Shown piece after piece: positions 57,681 to 64,000 of a stretch of DNA of 64,000 bases. A program made the position numbers and the translations under genes. Numbering within the stretch: the stretch's first letter is position 1; each line of letters begins with the position of its first letter. The stretch comes from Chaetoderma sp. LZ-2023a (taxonomy: Eukaryota > Mollusca > Caudofoveata > Chaetodermatida > Chaetodermatidae). Below the pieces are notes generated by a model. The model was not told the DNA's origin and did no database searches. It saw only the letters and a list, made by a program, of their open reading frames with translations. The DNA lies in NCBI GenBank assembly GCA_034401795.1, contig CM067360.1:50020073-50084072 (forward strand), given 5' to 3'.

Positions 57681-60304
57681 CAATATCTCTTCATTCTCCG
57701 ATATTCCAGAGTATTGAAGAGGGAATAAGACTAATTTATCTGATACCATAGACACAAGACGGAGAGGAAATTCTATAGCAACCACCTTCCCCAAACTCTT
57801 AGTAGAAAGAATCAAAGGAAGAATTTGTCCGAAAACTAAGGGTTCAATCATATGATGAATTTAAACGCGACTCGTAAAAGGTATGGCTGAGGAATCTTCG
57901 AACTGGCCATGAGACTGAAGAAACTCTGAGGAAGAAGCATAAAAATACCAATGTATTCTGGAGAAGAAAATACATCATGCTTGATATTGAGTCCAGCATG
58001 GTGTTATGGGGAAAAAATCCCAACAACAGATCAAATTTATATATGTTGCTGAAGGATTGGTATGGAAATATACTCAACCTACAGATGGGTAAACTGGTGA
58101 ATTGATACCGATGATACCAAGCAAATTAACATGCAATGTATGCAGTCAGGGTGAAGGACAGAATTCTGAATTACCATACTACCTTCGTACGCAAAACTGA
58201 CTCCATTCGGACCAAAATTTTAACTCAACTAAGGAACCTTCCAAGCAAAAGGAATCTCAGACTGGCCATAATGCGGTTAAAAGAACCGAGATCCAATTAG
58301 GATCAATTCTGTATGTATGAAAATATCAGAAAACACTGACCCTTATCCTGTAAAAGACCAGTGATGACGAGCCAAAATGTCTCCATGTCCATATTATTCC
58401 TTTCATCGATGAACTCCATTTCTGAGGCAACGTATCAGAAAAAAGGTTGAATGTTATAAAATGATTTGACTGTAACTCATCGTTGTCTCAAGCAGCAATA
58501 AATCAGCCATGGGTTCTAGTCAAAATAATTCCAAAATAAGCAACATAATTAGTATTAAATCATAAGGACATGAAGTGTAAAGTTTTTCTGCAAGTTGTCG
58601 GAAAAAGGATAAATATGTGAGTTGAAGATAAGAGCTGAGACCCTATAAAAAGATGATCTGCCAGCACCTCATACTCCTTAAAATCCTTGGATTCTGCCAT
58701 TCCTCCGCTGTATCCTACTGAAAAGAGCAGAAGAAGGACTAATGTCACAGGAGCCTTAACATGGTTTGATAGAAAAAGGGGGAGGATTCAATGACTAAGG
58801 TGATTGAACCTTATATGTAGGAAATCTGCTACCTATGACATGCATGAGGCTCGCTATATCCATCCCCACCCCTGAGAGAGTAGAGATTATCTAGAAGCGC
58901 TTAAGCATGACAACTAGGACCAGAATAAACCTGCAGAATCTTATTTTACAAAATCTAATTATAAACAAAGCTAGTATGATATGAGCCCAATTGTTAATAT
59001 CTTTATCAGATGATTAAACAGGATAGAAGTCCACCAAACCTGTTAGCAGATCAGTGATGAATAAGGACAAAAGACTGAAAGTACACAGAAGGGTGAAAGG
59101 AAAAAAACATTCCATAATCCGTGAGAAGGCAATGACCCAATCATCTTGGTTAGGCCCCCTTGAGGAATTTATTTAATAATTCCTGGAAAAGTTAGAATTT
59201 AGAAGATTAAAAATAGGCTTGGATAGATACGGCAGAGAAAACAGCTCCATATGAAAATAACTGAAATAGACATAAGCCTACCACTAGTCAAAGAAAAAGA
59301 TCAAAATTTCTACTGAACTCGAGAAAGGATCGGTGTACGCCTTGATAAAAAAAACAAGATTAGAGGAGGTACCTTATGTAGACTAACTTTATTATTGTGA
59401 CGAGGTTACTTTTGCACATAAATATGCTTCATCATGGCGAGGGATCCTACTGACTGACAGAAAGGAAAGACTGATGCAAAAAACTAGATGGAACCACGCC
59501 TGTCCTATGTGAGAAATAAATCAGGCCAGATATGATACTAAAAGATAGCAAACCACTGTTCACAATTAAAATGATAAAGCTTGATGCACTGAATTATAGA
59601 TTGATATTAGGAGAATCAAAAGATGATTGACTCCAATTTTTTGAGAGAACAGGTGGAAAAATAGGGATTTGACTAATTGGAGGCTGATAGGAAGAGACTA
59701 ATACATGAGAAGATTCAGGAGCAAAACAAAATCTGGTGAGGTCAAAATGACAAAATAACTGCTAGAGTAAAGCTGGCCATCAAAGTTTGTAGTGTTTACT
59801 ATCAAAATATTAACCATTTAACTCTCGAAGTTATTAGTCATAAGTTGCAACTGAAATAAGTTGAATCTGAATGGGTAGCAGCAAAAATGGGAGTGGCGTA
59901 TTTATTTATAAACCCATAAATAGGCCACACATTTATGCTCAATTTATATGTTCTAAAAAATTAGTGCGCACTATGTACAAGGATAAAACTTAGTCAAGTT
60001 GTTTTCCTTTGAATTTTGAAACATATCTTAACATCTGAAGATACCACAAAAACGTAGCAAAATTTCCTCTGAACAAATCTTGTCACCTCGCGGCTATGCT
60101 TAACGGGTACCTCAAAACATCATTCGCAGAAGTGAAATTATTAAATTGAACGGCCTAAATATTGCGTATCCTTTAATAAAGATTCTTTATTCCATCAAAA
60201 TTAATCCTAACTTGACATAAATGTCGTCTTGAAAATATATAAATCAAAATCATGTGATATATAAATCATGTGATATTATCTGATCAGGTTAAAGCAAATT
60301 TTAA

Positions 60305-61935
60305 CTAGATTGATCGGTCAATGACACGTCATCGCAAATCCCCACATTCACCGCTTTGAACATTTGATGCACCCCACAACCCACCCCCGGGGGCGGAGTC
60401 AAATGTAAAGATCTCTTTTCACTCCACAATCATATGGGTAACTCACATACCAAACATGGTTGAATTTCATCGAATAGTGTCCGAGGAGTTGCATTACGAT
60501 CAATTTCATGACCTTTTGACCCCATCCCATGCCTCCTGTGGGCGGAGCCAAATGTAAATGGGCTCATCCACTCCACATTGATATGGGTAACTGACATGCT
60601 AAATTTGGTTGAATTCAGTTCAACAGTGTCCGAGGAGTTGCAATACAATCAATTGTATGACCTTTTGACCCCATCCCCACCCCTGGGGGCGGGACCAAAT
60701 GTAGGCCTACATGTGCTCATCCATTCCGCATTGATATGGTAACTCACATACCAAATTTATTTGAATTCCGTCCAATATTTTCGGAGGAGATGTGTTACAA
60801 TCAATTTCCGCAGGTTAAAATTTGACCTTTTGACCCCTCTCCCGCCACCTGGGCGTGGAGCCAAATCTAAATGGCCTCTTGCACTCCGCAATCATATGGG
60901 TAACTCAGATATCAAATTTGGTTTTGTTCCGTCTAACAACTTCAGAGTAGTTGCATTACAATCAATTTAATGAACTTATGACCCCACCCCTGGAGGCGGG
61001 GGCCAAATGTAAATGTGCTCATCCACTCCACATTGATATGGGTAACTGACATATTAAATTTGGTTGAATTCCATCGAACAATGTCAGAGGAGGTGCATTA
61101 CAATACATTTTTTTAACCTTTTGATCACCACCCCACCCACCCATGGGGGCGGGGACAAATGTAAATATGCTCTTCTACTCCACATTGATATGGGTAAACG
61201 ACATACCAAATTTGGTTGAATTCTGTCCAATGGTTTCGGAGAAGATGCGTTACAATCAACTTCCGCAGGTTAAAATTTAACCTTTTAACCCCCTCTCCCA
61301 CCCCCTTGGTGGCGGATCCAAATCTAAATGGCATTGTGCACTCCACATTCATATTGGTAACTCAGATATCAAATTTGGTTGCGTTCTGTCTAACAATTTC
61401 AGAGGAGTTGCGTTACAACTGATTTTACCTTTTGACCCTTGCCACGCCCCCTTGGGGGCAGAGCCTAATCTAAATGTCGTCTTGCTAAGCACATTCCTAT
61501 TGGTAACCCACATACCAAATTTGCTTCGATTCCACCCAACAGTTTGGGAGGAGTTAGCGTGACGGACAGACGGACAATCAATTTGACCTTTTGAGCCCTG
61601 TCACGCCCCCGTGAGGGCGGAGCCTAATCTATATCTCGTCTTGCAAAATGCATTCCTATTAGTAACCCACATACCGAATTTGGTTGAATTCCATGCAATG
61701 CTTTTTTGGGGTGAGATGTATTATAATCAATTTTACCTTTTGATCCCTGCCACGCCCCCTTGGGGGCGGAGCCTAATCTAAATGTTGTATTGCAAAGCGC
61801 ATTCCTATGGGTAATCCACATACCAAATTTGGTTCAATTCCACCCAACGGTTGGGGAGGAGTTAGCGTGACGGACAGAAAGACAGACAGATGGAGGCGAT
61901 TACAATATCCCCGACATTTTTTCAAAACGTGGGTA
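60305..61935. mobile_element. Satellite-bearing element inserted in DIRS-like copy 2 (1,631 bp)
   Basis: Begins CTAGATTGATCGG, ends AAAACGTGGGTA, flanked by TAA (60302-60304, 61936-61938). Copy 1 has the uninterrupted site (AAATTTTAATGAAGTATC near 17004-17021). About ten modules of ~142-163 bp, each with TATGGGTAACTCACATACC, a CAAATTTGGTTGAATTC box (about 60453, 60601, 60752, 60913, 61055, 61207, 61370, 61516, 61675, 61823), CCTTTTGACCCC and GGGGGCGGAGCC. GACGGACAGA words stand near both 61560 and 61870. No enzyme encoded. Confidence 0.75.
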
Positions 61936-62884
61936 TAATGAGGAATCTTGAGCGAGTACTCGGATATAGAGTTATCCTGGAATCGGAAATTCGGCAATGC
62001 AATCTACCCTTCTCGTCAGCGCCTCCAAACGGAGATTTACTTTGCCACAGGCTAGCTCGCTAACATTAGAAGTGGTCTACCTCAGTTTAATTCTCGGGCG
62101 TTGAAGCAATTTTTCTCGAACATCGCATTTCGTTTTGGATCATTATATGTTGGACACTTACATTACAATTTGACCAGTCATATACGATACATTTTCTCGC
62201 TAGATTTAGAAATCAAGTGAACACAAGTTTCTTGCTAAATTTTAGTAATCAAGTGAACCGGATAACCCGACACAGGCGTAATAGCCTATCTAACACAAGA
62301 GGGTTATGTGATTACGAGGATCCAAATCAGTATCGTAATTTCGAACATCCTGTGCATTCTGAGATCGTCCAACATTTGGCAGTTTACTACACACTAAAGA
62401 GGATAGCCCATAGCAATGCAATGTTTACATTTTCTGTGAAGCTAAGGCCATTAAAACTTGTATCGAATTACCCCGCCCGGTATTAGAAAACATAAAATCT
62501 GGAGTGATTTTTGCAAGATATTAAATGAAATGTAATACTGTTTCACGGCCCATTGCTTGTAATGTTAATTAGCCTGCAAAAAACGGCACCAATCCCAGGG
62601 TATCTGATATAGGAAATTTAAATGCAATGACTGAATTGCGATTTAAATATGATCGATGACTGAATTGCGAATTAATATGATGGTCTTGTCTTTATTGTAA
62701 TGTGACTGACATGACTGATCATCATGAGGTACTTGCGAGTTTCATGTTAGTTGGTTAGTAATGGTCCTTAGAAGGACCACTCGATTTTCTTCAGGGGATG
62801 ATCGTGGTGTATCCTTGTGGTGTTCATCCGGTCCACCATGCCTATTTGCACCACTGTTATGTTCTTACTAGATCCAATAACTTC

Positions 62885-63095
62885 CCAACCGGTATGTTAC
62901 ATAGTTATGTAGGATTTAATCCCAACCGGCATGTAGTATACCTTATGTAAGAATGAATGACGCTCAGAAATACGTACCTAGTCAAAACTCTTAATTGATG
63001 CAATAACTTCCCAACCGGGATGTTACATATGTCATGTAGGATACCTTATGTAAGAGATGTTCCAAACCAATATATAGTATACCTTAGGTAGGAAC
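62885..63095 (-). repeat. AACCGGTAT motif array, copy 2
   Basis: Same arrangement as 17880-18110; three to four AACCGG(T/G)(A/G)TGT..GTATACCTTATGTA words. Confidence 0.5.
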
Positions 63096-63380
63096 GAGCC
63101 TCTGTGGCTAAAATAGGATCAGAGATATTGACTTCACATGGCTTAATTGTACCGTGAAGCTGATTGCTGACACCATTTTCTTTGTAGTCACGAAAACTTT
63201 CCATTCTGTTTCATATCCATGTAAATTATAACCATTTTACATAAAGTACATGACTTGTTCAACAAAGACTGCAAGTTCTGTGACATTCATGAAAAATCAA
63301 ATGTGGATGTAGCTCTGCAAGATTATGGAATGAATAGGATTTGTTAAGATAAAAATTAGGTGTTTCCTGCCATACAGAAA

Positions 63381-63688
63381 ATTAATTAAAGATGGCTTGG
63401 ACTCGGTCGCATGCATAGTAGCATAAGTGTACATGCTCACAGACTAGTTTATATGTATCCTATAGGAATAGAGGAACTGGTTCCCTAGAGCAATGACTGC
63501 TTTAGAGTTAAAGAGATACTATCAAGAATACCCAATGGAGGGATGTATCTCTGCTAACCTTGTTTACTAGGGTACCCACACGCCATTGGAATGAATAGGT
63601 TAGTTAAAATTTTCTGAGATATCTATGTCAGGTGACTTATAGCAAACAGTGAATTGAGTGGCTTAGTATTTTTGTTGTGTTACAAAAC
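63381..63688 (-). repeat. Right inverted terminal repeat of DIRS-like copy 2
   Basis: Direct match to 18376-18679 with scattered substitutions; ends GTGTTACAAAAC, after which the two copies diverge, defining the element boundary. Confidence 0.75.
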
Positions 63689-63691
63689 TGG

Positions 63692-64000
63692 TATACCACA
63701 GATTGGCGTTCTCATCTATGCATCCAGGTCTCGTCACACAACTCTGTCCTGCAATATGTGTTTGCAGCTTCCTCCATTCTTTCCTGTCCATTCCTTAATG
63801 TAATCGCGCCGATATTCTAACTTTCCATACATTTTCCTTTCTATTATGAGCGATACCAAGGAACTTCCACTTCCTTTTATGATGGGTCATAGAATACCAT
63901 TCTCAATCTGATGATGTTTTCGAGTTGTTTTTTTCTGGACTAGTTTGTGTTAATTACTAAAGCTAAAGATGAAGAAGAAAATATAGTGGCTGAACCTTCT
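63692..64000. other. Unassigned sequence
   Basis: No gene or repeat recognised. Confidence 0.45.

Larger units (their letters stand above)
56518..63688 (-). mobile_element. Decayed DIRS-like retroelement, copy 2 (left end truncated)
   Basis: Collinear with copy 1: 56518-56657 matches 2062-2205 (inverted terminal module, outer part missing), 56662-59765 matches 12642-15605, 59775-60304 matches 16490-17010, and 61939-63688 matches 17012-18679. It lacks the recombinase segment and the LINE tail seen in copy 1 and instead has the 60305-61935 insert. Minus-strand landmarks VVTFINKQGG (about 57606-57635) and SHIPGRM (about 57553-57575) mark the RNase H. All frames are broken. Confidence 0.55.

Overview
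This is eukaryotic, almost certainly metazoan, repeat-dominated DNA. It is AT-rich, has no operon structure, and shows a (GT)~149 microsatellite, several minisatellites, foldback elements and decayed retroelements of at least five kinds (Ty3/gypsy, DIRS-like, Penelope-like, two LINE fragments). The repeat repertoire (AGCTCACCTGG elements, an SGNH-like reading frame inside a Ty3/gypsy element, PLEs, DIRS) suggests an aquatic invertebrate, perhaps a lophotrochozoan. That placement is inference and cannot be settled from the sequence. I recognise no intact host protein-coding gene, tRNA or rRNA.

Layout. 0.3-1.4 kb: a TIR/foldback element. 1.8-18.7 kb: a nest. Its outer layer is a decayed minus-strand tyrosine-recombinase (DIRS-like) element with inverted terminal repeats (about 2296-18679). 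Inside its recombinase remnant sits a nearly complete Ty3/gypsy LTR retrotransposon (2766-12330: 195-bp LTRs, tRNA-Leu-type primer site, 4-bp ACAC duplication). A LINE 3' end lies deeper inside (about 15.95-16.26 kb). 18.8-20.0 kb: a Penelope-like fragment (minus) with a giant GT microsatellite inside its reading frame. 20-44 kb: non-coding DNA with dispersed foldbacks and tandem arrays, plus an inverted pair of one element (25.0-26.3 and 35.5-38.5 kb); the second copy carries a cleanly inserted AGCTCACCTGG element. 44-47.5 kb: a LINE reverse transcriptase pseudogene and a DIRS reverse transcriptase pseudogene, both plus strand. 48-56.5 kb: more foldbacks, a 30-bp minisatellite and dispersed repeats. 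56.5-63.7 kb: a second copy of the DIRS-like element, itself interrupted by a 1.63-kb satellite-bearing element.

The best-preserved coding unit is the Ty3/gypsy element. Its gag-pol lies in one frame from 4565 to 10285 and is broken by three stop codons. Gag begins with a helix-hairpin-helix domain, and a separate upstream frame (3744-4455, frameshifted) looks like an SGNH/GDSL hydrolase. These two non-canonical domains, the two internal filled/empty-site pairs for satellite-bearing elements, and a shared CAAATTTGG-type box recurring every ~150 bp in otherwise different elements are the most interesting things here. No element looks currently able to move by itself, but the low LTR divergence (4 differences in 195 bp) suggests the Ty3/gypsy insertion is fairly recent.
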